Positions 26,325-33,825 of a DNA stretch of 64,000 nt are shown here, one piece after another. The notes under the pieces are model-generated. The model made no database searches and was not told the origin of the DNA. It saw only the letters and a program-made list of their open reading frames with translations. Origin of the DNA: an uncultured Lachnospiraceae bacterium. Its GTDB lineage: Bacteria > Bacillota > Clostridia > Lachnospirales > Lachnospiraceae. The stretch spans positions 20,671 through 84,670 of the forward strand of contig CALWLI010000003.1 in NCBI GenBank assembly GCA_944381485.1, read 5' to 3'. The position numbers and the translations under genes were made by a program. Within the stretch, counting starts at the first letter, position 1. The number at the start of each line of letters is the position of its first letter.

Positions 26325-27071
26325 ATGAAAAAAGTATTATTGGCCGGAGAATCATGGATGAGCTATACAACTCACGTTAAAGGCTTTGACAGCTTCTACA
26401 CATCTGTCTATGAGACAGGAGAAAAATGGCTTGTTAAGGCCCTCAAAAACGGAGGATATGATGTGACCTTTATGCCAAACCATATCGCTCCTGAGGAATT
26501 CCCCTTTGAGGTGGAGGAGCTTAACAAATATGACTGTGTCATACTCTCGGACATAGGAGCCAACACACTGCTCCTTCCCCCTGCGACTTTCAGCAGAAGC
26601 GAAAAGATGCCTAACAGGGCAAAGACAATAAGGGACTATGTATTAAATGGAGGAAGTCTTCTTATGGTAGGCGGATACCTCACCTTCTCAGGAGTCGATG
26701 CAAAGGGAAAATGGCATGATACTGCAGTCCAGGATGTGCTTCCTGTCGAAGTCCTCACGGTCGATGACAGAATGGAGCGCTGTGAGGGAGTAAAGCCTGT
26801 GACTGTAAAGGAGCATGAGGCCCTTTCCGGCGTGACAGGTGAGTGGCCTGATGTGTTGGGCTATAACAAAACCGTGGCCAAACAGGATGCGGACGTTGTG
26901 GCGACAGTTGAGGGTAATCCCTTTATAGCCTTCGGAAGCTACGGAAAAGGCAGAAGCGCGGTATTTACGACAGACTGTGCTCCTCACTGGGCTCCTCCGG
27001 AGTTCTGCGAGTGGGAGTGCTATGACAGACTTTGGCAGGGTATCGTTGACTGGCTGACGAAAGACAGATAA
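26325..27071 (+). CDS. GATase1-like protein without the catalytic cysteine
   Basis: 248 aa from the ATG at 26325, preceded by AAGGAG at 7 nt; an ATG at 26286 lacks a ribosome site. The fold is that of class I amidotransferase-like proteins: N-terminal KKVLLAGESWM, YDCVILSDIGAN, and DYVLNGGSLLMVGGYLTF. In active amidotransferases the elbow after GG is a Cys; here it is GGYL, so glutaminase activity is unlikely. A second region, FGSYGKGRSAVFTTDC, resembles the trimerisation-type domains of beta-galactosidases. It ends the ECF2 operon. Function unknown. Confidence 0.7.
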   Translation: MKKVLLAGESWMSYTTHVKGFDSFYTSVYETGEKWLVKALKNGGYDVTFMPNHIAPEEFPFEVEELNKYDCVILSDIGANTLLLPPATFSRSEKMPNRAKTIRDYVLNGGSLLMVGGYLTFSGVDAKGKWHDTAVQDVLPVEVLTVDDRMERCEGVKPVTVKEHEALSGVTGEWPDVLGYNKTVAKQDADVVATVEGNPFIAFGSYGKGRSAVFTTDCAPHWAPPEFCEWECYDRLWQGIVDWLTKDR

Positions 27072-27152
27072 GCTCCCCTTATGGGATTAGTTAAAAAGTC
27101 CTTCTCAATCGACGGAAAGATAAATTTAGTGTGGATTTTGGGGGGTTTCATT

Positions 27153-27181
27153 TTGACTGAATGCTCAAATACGGATATACT
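27153..27181 (+). promoter_or_regulatory. Promoter of the lacI-rbsK-yjjG unit
   Basis: TTGACT (27153-27158), a 17-nt spacer and TATACT (27176-27181), about 75 nt before the start codon. No clear terminator separates it from the upstream ECF2 operon, so some read-through is possible. Confidence 0.68.
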
Positions 27182-27255
27182 TAATAGTAACTGAAGCGCG
27201 CATAGATTTGAGACAGACTCCATTAAAATAACAAATTTAACCGGAGGCCGATACT

Positions 27256-28278
27256 TTGAGAACGACAATTAAAGACATTGCAAATTACACAGGCTTTTCT
27301 GTGGCGACTATTTCACTTGTCCTTAACAACAAAGCTGAGAAGATTCCGGATAGTACGAAGAAAAAGATAAAGGATGCAGCCAAGGAATTAAACTATCACC
27401 CCAATCAGGTGGCCATAGGTCTGGTGAAGAAGAGGACTCAGACCATAGGGCTTGTAATCTCGGATGTGAGCAATACCTTTTTCTCCATGCTGACCAAGGG
27501 GGTGGAGGACACCTGCAGGCAGCAGGGGTGGAACCTGATTTTGTGCAATACAAATGACGACCATGAAAGAGAACTTTCCTACATACAGGTATTGGCTGAC
27601 CAGGGGGCGGATGGTATACTGTTTTGTATGTCAAAAGACAGTGATAAAAAGAAGACACAGGAGAGCCTGCAGCTTTTAAAAAGTCTTAAGATGCCTTTCA
27701 TAATGATAGACAGGTATATAGAGAACGCAAACTGCAGTTCTGTGGTCGTGGATCATATGAAAGGCGGATATATTGCCACCGAATATCTTTTGGAGTCCGG
27801 TCACAGAAGGATAGGCTGTATAACAGGACCCAACAATCTGGAAGACTCTATGGAGAGACTGAGAGGCCATCAGAAAGCTCTTTGGAAATATGGTGTACCC
27901 TACGATGAGAGATTGATCTTTGAGGGGAAATATGACAGGGAGAGCGGAGAGAGGGCTGTAAAGTATTTTCTCTCAAAAAATATAACAGCTATATTCTCCT
28001 TTAATGACATGTCGGCATATGGGGCTTACCATGAATTAAAAAAGCACAAGATAAAAATACCGAATGAGATCTCGCTTATAGGATATGATGATATATTCTT
28101 TTCCGAGATATTGGATGTACCTCTTACGACTGTGAGGCAGCCTGTCTATGATATGGGGGTTGCCGGAGCAAAGCAGCTTATAGAGGAACTGGATAATAAG
28201 ACCGAGAGCTACAGGAAGATCCTGTTTCAACCGAAACTCATTATAAGAGACAGCGTCGCAGATCTTTTGCATACATAA
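27256..28278 (+). CDS. LacI-family transcriptional regulator (RbsR-like), TTG start
   Basis: 340 aa. N-terminal helix-turn-helix TIKDIANYTGFSVATISLVL, hinge region KELNYHPNQVA, then a periplasmic-binding-like core (IGLVISDVSNTFF, GADGILFCM, LIGYDD, TTVRQPVYDMG). The start is TTG, supported by GGAGG 9 nt upstream and by the family N-terminus. LacI members next to ribokinase typically bind ribose or a related effector. Unlike the regulator at 1-1367 it has no kinase domain, so two different architectures of ribose-type repressor are present within 30 kb. Confidence 0.9.
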   Translation: MRTTIKDIANYTGFSVATISLVLNNKAEKIPDSTKKKIKDAAKELNYHPNQVAIGLVKKRTQTIGLVISDVSNTFFSMLTKGVEDTCRQQGWNLILCNTNDDHERELSYIQVLADQGADGILFCMSKDSDKKKTQESLQLLKSLKMPFIMIDRYIENANCSSVVVDHMKGGYIATEYLLESGHRRIGCITGPNNLEDSMERLRGHQKALWKYGVPYDERLIFEGKYDRESGERAVKYFLSKNITAIFSFNDMSAYGAYHELKKHKIKIPNEISLIGYDDIFFSEILDVPLTTVRQPVYDMGVAGAKQLIEELDNKTESYRKILFQPKLIIRDSVADLLHT

Positions 28279-28335
28279 ATAAACTTACATAGGTTTTTTG
28301 GACTTGAAAAATAAAAGGTGGAGGTGTTTGCTGTA

Positions 28336-29265
28336 ATGAAGATCCTTAATTTCGGCTCATTAAATATTGACTATGTCTACAGACTGGATCACATAGTAAA
28401 GAAGGGGGAGACAATATCTTCCGAATCTCTCAATGTTTATTCCGGAGGAAAGGGCCTCAATCAGTCTGTTGCCTTGGGAAAGGCGGGGGCAGAGGTCTAT
28501 CATGCCGGCGCCATCGGAGATGACGGAAAGCTTTTGACAGAGGTGCTGAGGGCTGCCGGAGTAAATACTGATCATATCAAGGTGCTCACAGAGGTCAGGA
28601 CCGGAAATGCTATCATTCAAAACGACAAGGAGGGCGACAACTGCATAATCCTCTACGGCGGTGCCAATCAGGCTATAACCGAAGAGTATGTGGATTCTGT
28701 GCTTTCAGACTTCGGCAAGGGTGATTATATAATCCTTCAAAACGAGATCAACAACATGGATTATATAGTTAAAAAGGCTCACGACGTAGGGATGAAGACT
28801 GTTCTCAATCCCTCTCCTATGAATGAGAAGATCCTAAAGCTGCCGTTAGAGTATATTGACTATTTTATCTTAAACGAGATAGAGGCGGTACAGATATTGG
28901 GACTTTCTGAGAGTGAGGCAGCTGAACCTGACGGAGAAAAGCTTATAAAAATGCTGGGGGAGAAATATCCGGGGGCATGCATAGTGCTGACCTTAGGGGC
29001 GGCAGGCTCTGTCTACACCGACGGAAGCGTGGTGATTAAACAGCCTATATTTAAGGTTAAGACTGTGGACACCACCGCTGCAGGAGATACTTTTACAGGA
29101 TATTTCTTTTCTGAGATCACGAAAAACGGAAATGATAGCGAAAGCGTTAAAGAAGCCATGAAAAAGGCGGCCGCAGCCTCAGCCATCGCTGTATCAAGGC
29201 CCGGAGCAGCTCCGTCTATCCCCGAACCTGACGAGGTAAGAGAATTCTTGTATGAAAAACTTTGA
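28336..29265 (+). CDS. rbsK: Ribokinase (PfkB family), second copy
   Basis: 309 aa from the ATG at 28336 (AGGTGGAGGTG upstream; an in-frame GTG at 28318 is less likely because the ATG aligns with the other ribokinase). Motifs: NFGSLNIDY, YSGGKGLNQSVALGKAG, NPSPMNEK, FILNEIEA and the catalytic DTTAAGDTFTGYF. It is closely similar to the copy at 7844, more than expected for distant PfkB enzymes, and probably a paralogue from duplication. The 3' end overlaps yjjG by 14 nt. Confidence 0.88.
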   Translation: MKILNFGSLNIDYVYRLDHIVKKGETISSESLNVYSGGKGLNQSVALGKAGAEVYHAGAIGDDGKLLTEVLRAAGVNTDHIKVLTEVRTGNAIIQNDKEGDNCIILYGGANQAITEEYVDSVLSDFGKGDYIILQNEINNMDYIVKKAHDVGMKTVLNPSPMNEKILKLPLEYIDYFILNEIEAVQILGLSESEAAEPDGEKLIKMLGEKYPGACIVLTLGAAGSVYTDGSVVIKQPIFKVKTVDTTAAGDTFTGYFFSEITKNGNDSESVKEAMKKAAAASAIAVSRPGAAPSIPEPDEVREFLYEKL

Positions 29266-29941
29266 TGTATTGCTTTGGGATGTGGATGGGACCCTTCTTG
29301 ACTTTCAAGCCGCGGAGAGGGCAGCCATAAGAAGCCTGTTTCATGAGTTCGGAATAGGCGAGTGCAGCGACAGTATGCTTTCGGAGTACTCCATGATAAA
29401 TAAGAAATACTGGGAGATGCTTGAGCGAGGGGAGAGGACAAAGAAGGAGATCCTTGTCGGAAGATTTAAGGAATTCTTTGACCGGGAAGGCATTGACAGC
29501 TCCATATCCTCAGATTTTAACGACAGATACCAGCTGAGTCTTGGGGATACTGTGGCCTACTGCGATAACAGCTATGAGCTTGTTTCATCCCTCAAGGGAC
29601 TTATCCCCCAGTATGTGGTTTCAAATGGGACAGTGATCGCCCAGACTAAAAAGCTCAGGACATCAGGCTTTGACAAGCTTGTGGACGGAGTCTTCCTCTC
29701 TGAGGATCTGGGCTTTGAAAAACCGAGAAGAGAATTCTTTGACATAGTCATGGAGAGTATAGGACAGCCTTCAAGAGACAGGGTACTTGTGGTGGGGGAT
29801 TCCCTCACAAGCGATATTTTAGGCGGAAACAATGCCGAGATAAAGACCTGTTTTTATAATCCCTTGAGGGAGCCGAACAGGACCGGCGCCATACCTGATT
29901 ATGAGATAAGGGATCTCAATGAAATCCTTGGCATTTTATAG
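29252..29941 (+). CDS. yjjG: HAD-family pyrimidine 5'-nucleotidase (YjjG type)
   Basis: 229 aa. HAD motif I is DVDGTLLDF, motif II VVSNGT, motif III Lys in LGFEKPRREFF, and motif IV VVGDSLTSDILGG. The TLLDFQAAE stretch after motif I is characteristic of YjjG. YjjG dephosphorylates non-canonical and excess pyrimidine nucleotides such as dUMP and its halogenated analogues. It follows ribokinase with a 14-nt overlap. Position in a nucleoside-salvage island fits a clean-up role for wrongly phosphorylated imported analogues (inference). Confidence 0.87.
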   Translation: MKNFDVLLWDVDGTLLDFQAAERAAIRSLFHEFGIGECSDSMLSEYSMINKKYWEMLERGERTKKEILVGRFKEFFDREGIDSSISSDFNDRYQLSLGDTVAYCDNSYELVSSLKGLIPQYVVSNGTVIAQTKKLRTSGFDKLVDGVFLSEDLGFEKPRREFFDIVMESIGQPSRDRVLVVGDSLTSDILGGNNAEIKTCFYNPLREPNRTGAIPDYEIRDLNEILGIL

Positions 29942-29996
29942 GATATATTTATGCTTTGCAGGCTTTTAACGCTCATTTTTTGATCAGTTTGTTCTA

Positions 29997-30025
29997 TTGA
30001 CATTCACTGACACTGTTAATATAAT
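29997..30025 (+). promoter_or_regulatory. Promoter of thrS (consensus)
   Basis: TTGACA (29997-30002), a 17-nt spacer and TATAAT (30020-30025): a perfect sigma-A promoter. The start would be near 30032, at the beginning of the T-box leader. Confidence 0.88.
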
Positions 30026-30031
30026 AAAAAT

Positions 30032-30275
30032 CGTAATCAAACATTTCTAAAGCGTTGATGAGGACAGTAGCACTGCGGATTGCCACAGAGAGAGATGCCT
30101 TAGGCTGAGAGCATCTTACATGAAGCTTTGTGAAGACCACCTCGGAGCGTCCCTTAATCGGGAACGGTGATTCCGTTATAATCATAATGAGAGGCGCAAT
30201 GATTTTTTTGCGCAATAAGGGTGGAACCGCGATATTTATCGTCCCTTACTACTTAACCGTAGTAGGGGACTTTTT
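30032..30275 (+). promoter_or_regulatory. T-box leader of thrS (threonine-specific)
   Basis: The T-box element AAGGGTGGAACCGCG occurs at 30217-30231, and a terminator follows: GTCCCTTACTAC paired with GTAGTAGGGGAC (30241-30270) then TTTTT. Upstream is a long Stem I region with GATGAGGACAG. The likely specifier is the Thr codon ACC at 30136-30138 (a second ACC overlaps at 30139-30141). Uncharged tRNA-Thr would favour the antiterminator and switch thrS on. Confidence 0.92.
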
Positions 30276-30361
30276 GTATTACCGGGGTCATGAGTTTAAG
30301 AGCCCCAAGGTACACAAAGTCCCCGAGGAAAAGAGAAGATCAAAAATCGGAGGAAAAACAA

Positions 30362-32137
30362 ATGGAAATGAAGAAATTGACCATGCATGACGGCAGCATC
30401 AAGGAGATAGCAGAGGATGATCCTTTATATCTCAGCACCTTGAGACACAGCTGCTCACATATCCTTGCACAGGCTGTAAAGAGACTTTGGCCTGAGACAA
30501 AGCTTGCTATAGGTCCCTCTATAGCTGACGGCTTTTACTATGACCTTGACTTCAAGGAGCCCATATCAGAAAATGACCTCGGAAAGATAGAGACCGAGAT
30601 GAGAAAGATAGTAAAGGAAAACCTCAAGATAGAGTATTTTACACTTGAGAGAGCTGAGGCAATAAAGCTCATGGAGGAAAGACAGGAGCCCTACAAGGTG
30701 GAGCTTATAAATGACCTTCCTGAGGGAGAGCTCATAAGCTTCTTTAAGCAGGGAGAGTTCACAGATCTCTGTGCAGGACCTCATCTTCAGACAACGAGAG
30801 AGGTGGGTAAGGCCTTCAAGCTCCAGTCCCTTGCGGGAGCTTACTGGAGAGGCTCTGAGAAGAACAAGATGCTTACCCGCATTTACGGAACAGCTTTTGC
30901 CTCAAAGGAGGAGCTTGAGAAATACCTTGTCATGCTGGAGGAGGCAAAGAAGAGAGATCACAGAAAGATAGGAAAGGAGCTTGGACTCTTTATGTTCCAT
31001 GAGGCAGGCCCCGGATTCCCCTTCTTCCTGCCCAACGGAATGACATTAAAGAATGCCCTTATAGATTACTGGAGAGAGGTCCATCACAAGAACGGATACG
31101 TTGAGGTATCCACCCCTATAATCCTTAACAGAAAGCTTTGGGAGACCTCCGGACACTGGGATCACTATAAGGAGAATATGTATACGACTGTTATAGATGA
31201 CGAGGACTATGCCGTAAAGCCTATGAACTGCCCCGGAGGAGTCCTCATATATGCATCCGAGCCCCGCTCATACAGAGACCTGCCTATGCGCGTGGGAGAG
31301 TTGGGACTTGTACACAGACATGAGAAGTCGGGACAGCTTCACGGTCTTTTCAGAGTTCGCTGCTTCACTCAGGACGATGCACATATCTTTATGATGCCTG
31401 AGCAGATAAAGGATGAGATACTGGGAGTAATAAAGATGATAGATGATCTTTATTCCCTTCTTGGATTCAAATATAAGGTAGAGCTCTCCACAAGACCTGA
31501 GGATTCCATGGGATCCGATGAGGACTGGGAGCTTGCGACAAACGGACTTAAGGGAGCTCTTGAGGCTGCAGGCATCGACTATGTCATAAATGAGGGAGAT
31601 GGAGCATTCTACGGTCCCAAGATAGACTTCCACCTTATCGATGCCATAGGAAGAGAGTGGCAGTGCGGAACCATTCAGCTTGACTTCCAGCTTCCCCAGA
31701 GATTCGAGCTTGAGTATACAGGTGCTGACGGAGAGAAGCACAGGCCCATCATGATACACCGTGTTATCTTCGGCTCAATAGAGAGATTCATAGGCATACT
31801 CACCGAGCACTTTGCAGGAGCATTCCCCGCATGGCTTGCACCTGTTCAGGCAAAGATACTTCCCATCTCAGACAAGTATCTTGACTACGCCGAGAAGCTC
31901 TACAAGGAGCTTGACGATGCGGGTATCCGTGTTGCTGTTGACCGCAGAGCCGAGAAGATAGGCTACAAGATCAGAGAGGCTCAGAAGGAAAAGGTTCCTT
32001 ACATGCTGATCGTCGGCGAGAAGGAGGAAGCTGACGGAACTGTCTCTGTCAGAAAGAGAGGCGAGGGCGACGTGGGCGCAAGACCTGTGGCTGATTTCAT
32101 TGCCGATCTCAAGAAAGAGATAGCTGAAAAAAGGTAA
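30362..32137 (+). CDS. thrS: Threonyl-tRNA synthetase lacking the N-terminal TGS domain
   Basis: 591 aa from the ATG at 30362 (CGGAGG at 8 nt). Usual ThrRS is about 635-645 aa. The missing part is the N-terminal TGS domain: the protein starts almost directly with the editing domain, H29 and H33 in HSCSH plus TDLCAGPH. Class II catalytic motifs follow: the motif 2 region VHRHEKSGQLHGLFRVRCF, CPGG zinc-site Cys, and the anticodon-binding C-terminus (QAKILPISDKY). It charges tRNA-Thr. Regulated by the T-box. Starts further upstream in frame lack ribosome sites and do not encode a TGS. Confidence 0.95.
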   Translation: MEMKKLTMHDGSIKEIAEDDPLYLSTLRHSCSHILAQAVKRLWPETKLAIGPSIADGFYYDLDFKEPISENDLGKIETEMRKIVKENLKIEYFTLERAEAIKLMEERQEPYKVELINDLPEGELISFFKQGEFTDLCAGPHLQTTREVGKAFKLQSLAGAYWRGSEKNKMLTRIYGTAFASKEELEKYLVMLEEAKKRDHRKIGKELGLFMFHEAGPGFPFFLPNGMTLKNALIDYWREVHHKNGYVEVSTPIILNRKLWETSGHWDHYKENMYTTVIDDEDYAVKPMNCPGGVLIYASEPRSYRDLPMRVGELGLVHRHEKSGQLHGLFRVRCFTQDDAHIFMMPEQIKDEILGVIKMIDDLYSLLGFKYKVELSTRPEDSMGSDEDWELATNGLKGALEAAGIDYVINEGDGAFYGPKIDFHLIDAIGREWQCGTIQLDFQLPQRFELEYTGADGEKHRPIMIHRVIFGSIERFIGILTEHFAGAFPAWLAPVQAKILPISDKYLDYAEKLYKELDDAGIRVAVDRRAEKIGYKIREAQKEKVPYMLIVGEKEEADGTVSVRKRGEGDVGARPVADFIADLKKEIAEKR

Positions 32138-32150
32138 AAAACAATCTTAA

Positions 32151-32327
32151 AATAATCAAAGCTTTTTCTGTTAAAGCCACTGCGTTCGCATTTGCCTTTT
32201 AACTTACCTCACTTTTTCAAAACTCGGAAACCGAAGGTTTCCTCAAACAATTGAAAAAGCTCGAAGTTAATAAGGTTCACGCTCACTCCGTAAACGGCTT
32301 AATTCATAGAAAAAGTCTTTGATTATT
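32151..32327. repeat. 177-nt imperfect palindrome of unknown type (MITE-like or structured RNA)
   Basis: The ends are perfectly complementary: AATAATCAAAG (32151-32161) with CTTTGATTATT (32317-32327), continued by CTTTTTCT with AGAAAAAG. Inside are three nested stems: TTAACTT with AAGTTAA, CTTTTTCAA with TTGAAAAAG, and GGAAACC with GGTTTCC (32226-32242). There is no coding frame and no T-run after it on the plus strand. It lies between thrS and the infC promoter. Confidence 0.7.
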
Positions 32328-32338
32328 GTAAAAAGTAA

Positions 32339-32367
32339 TTGACTTTTGCCTTGAGATATAGTAGAGT
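32339..32367 (+). promoter_or_regulatory. Promoter of the infC-rpmI-rplT operon
   Basis: TTGACT (32339-32344), a 17-nt spacer and TAGAGT (32362-32367), 250 nt before the infC start codon. Confidence 0.6.
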
Positions 32368-32373
32368 ATTTAT

Positions 32374-32530
32374 GTTTTGAAAACAACAAAGAAGACTTTC
32401 CGTCTCACCTTTGAGCGCAGGGCGCTCGGGTAAATAGTGATTTTATCAATCGGAAAAGGGTCTCAGTGAGCCCTCCGATGAAAATAGGCACTTTAGAGCG
32501 GATATGTCTGTATCCGCTCTTTCTTATTAT
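32374..32530 (+). promoter_or_regulatory. Structured 5' leader of infC with intrinsic terminator
   Basis: Several stems are visible: GAGCGC/GCGCTC near 32425, ATCGGA...AGGG with CCCTCCGAT (about 32448-32480), and a 10-bp perfect stem AGAGCGGATA/TATCCGCTCT (32495-32520) followed by a T-rich tail. This layout fits autoregulation of the operon by L20, as known in Bacillus; no antiterminator is proven here. Confidence 0.6.
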
Positions 32531-32616
32531 TTATCGACTTTGTCAGACTGAATATGAGAAATGCAGCGGTCCTCAAACCGATAGCCGTGTATTTTATTTA
32601 AGGGAGGTGTGTTAAT

Positions 32617-33129
32617 ATCAGCGATATCAATGTACAAATCAACGAGCAGATAAGGGACAAGGAAGTCAGAGTCATCGGAGAAAACGGTGAGCAGCTCGGG
32701 ATCATGTCATCTCAGGAGGCTATGAAGCTTGCCTACGACGCGGAGCTCGATCTTGTTAAGATTGCCCCTACAGCCAATCCGCCTGTTGTAAAGATCATCG
32801 ACTTCTCAAAGTATCGCTATGAGCTTAAGAGAAGAGAGAAAGAACAGAAAAAGAAGCAGAAAACAATAGAGGTCAAGGAAGTACGTTTATCACCTAATAT
32901 TGACACTAATGACCTTAATACAAAGGTATCGGCAGCGAGAAAATTTCTTGAGAAGGGAAATAAGGTAAAGGTTAATCTGAGATTCAGAGGAAGAGAGATG
33001 GCCAGAATGAACCAGTCCAAGTATATCCTTGAGGATATAGCCGAGAAGCTCTCTGACATAGCTCAGATAGATAAGCCCGCAAAGGCTGAGGGCAGAAGCC
33101 TTGTACTTATTTTGTCCGCGAAGAAGTAA
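32617..33129 (+). CDS. infC: Translation initiation factor IF-3, ATC start codon
   Basis: 170 aa when started at ATC (32617), which lies 9 nt after GGAGG. The first ATG (32704) would remove the conserved N-terminus (INEQIRDKEVRVIGENGEQ) and leave only 141 aa, while IF-3 is about 165-180 aa. No ATG, GTG or TTG lies in frame at the right place. IF-3 rejects non-standard start codons, and infC genes commonly use AUU/AUC-type starts to autoregulate. It binds the 30S subunit and checks start codon pairing. Followed by rpmI after 23 nt. Confidence 0.93.
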   Translation: MSDINVQINEQIRDKEVRVIGENGEQLGIMSSQEAMKLAYDAELDLVKIAPTANPPVVKIIDFSKYRYELKRREKEQKKKQKTIEVKEVRLSPNIDTNDLNTKVSAARKFLEKGNKVKVNLRFRGREMARMNQSKYILEDIAEKLSDIAQIDKPAKAEGRSLVLILSAKK

Positions 33130-33152
33130 ATAATCATTAGGAGGATATAGAA

Positions 33153-33353
33153 ATGTCAGTTAAGTTAAAGACAAAGAGAGCTGCAGCAAAGCGCTTTAAG
33201 AAAACAGGAACCGGTAAATTAGTAAGACATAAAGCTTACAAGTCACACATCCTTACCAAGAAGACAACAAAGAGAAAGAGAAATCTTCGTAAGGCAACAA
33301 CTGTTGACTCTACAAATGTAGCAGCAATGAAAAAGGTACTGCCTTATCTGTAA
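33153..33353 (+). CDS. rpmI: Ribosomal protein L35
   Basis: 66 aa, highly basic: [30 protein letters not shown] and [10 protein letters not shown] are L35 family features. AGGAGGATA ribosome site upstream. It is a component of the 50S subunit and lies in the usual order infC-rpmI-rplT. Confidence 0.98.
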   Translation: MSVKLKTKRAAAKRFKKTGTGKLVRHKAYKSHILTKKTTKRKRNLRKATTVDSTNVAAMKKVLPYL

Positions 33354-33383
33354 GTCGTATTTTTTGGAAGGAGGAAGAGAACA

Positions 33384-33743
33384 ATGGCAAGAATCAAGGG
33401 CGGTTTAAACGCAAAGAAGAAACATAACAGAGTACTTAAGATGGCTAAGGGCTACAGAGGTGCGCGTTCAAAGCAGTATCGCGTTGCCAAGCAGTCTGTG
33501 ATGAGGGCTCTGGCTAATGCATACAGAGGACGTAAGGAGAAGAAGAGACAGTATCGTGCTCTTTGGATAACACGTATAAATGCAGCTGCAAGAATGAACG
33601 GAATCAGCTATTCACAGCTTATGCACGGTCTCAAGACAGCAGGAGTTGACATCAACCGTAAGATGCTCTCAGAGCTTGCTGTTTCTGATGCTCAGGGCTT
33701 TGCAAAGCTTGCTGAGATGGCTAAGTCAAGCCTTAACAAGTAA
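33384..33743 (+). CDS. rplT: Ribosomal protein L20
   Basis: 119 aa: [31 protein letters not shown] and [11 protein letters not shown] are L20 hallmarks. L20 starts 50S assembly by binding 23S rRNA and in Bacillus also represses its own operon through the leader, which would fit the structured leader at 32374. Followed by a terminator. Confidence 0.98.
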   Translation: MARIKGGLNAKKKHNRVLKMAKGYRGARSKQYRVAKQSVMRALANAYRGRKEKKRQYRALWITRINAAARMNGISYSQLMHGLKTAGVDINRKMLSELAVSDAQGFAKLAEMAKSSLNK

Positions 33744-33750
33744 TTAACAA

Positions 33751-33799
33751 GGGCTGTGGTAAGAAGGGATGACCTTTTTGCAACAGCTCTTTGATTTTT
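33751..33799 (+). terminator. Terminator after rplT
   Basis: GGGCTGT (33751-33757) pairs with ACAGCTC (33783-33789, one G-U), followed by TTTGATTTTT. Confidence 0.72.
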
Positions 33800-33825
33800 A
33801 AATAATACTTTGAGGTTGAGGGGAA

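Noticed and set aside
26325-27071. Active glutamine amidotransferase
   Set aside because: The nucleophile elbow reads GGYL, without the catalytic cysteine.
30290-30361. 24-residue upstream extension of ThrS
   Set aside because: The frame continues from the leader without a ribosome site, is lysine/arginine-rich and does not resemble a TGS domain; the ATG at 30362 has CGGAGG.
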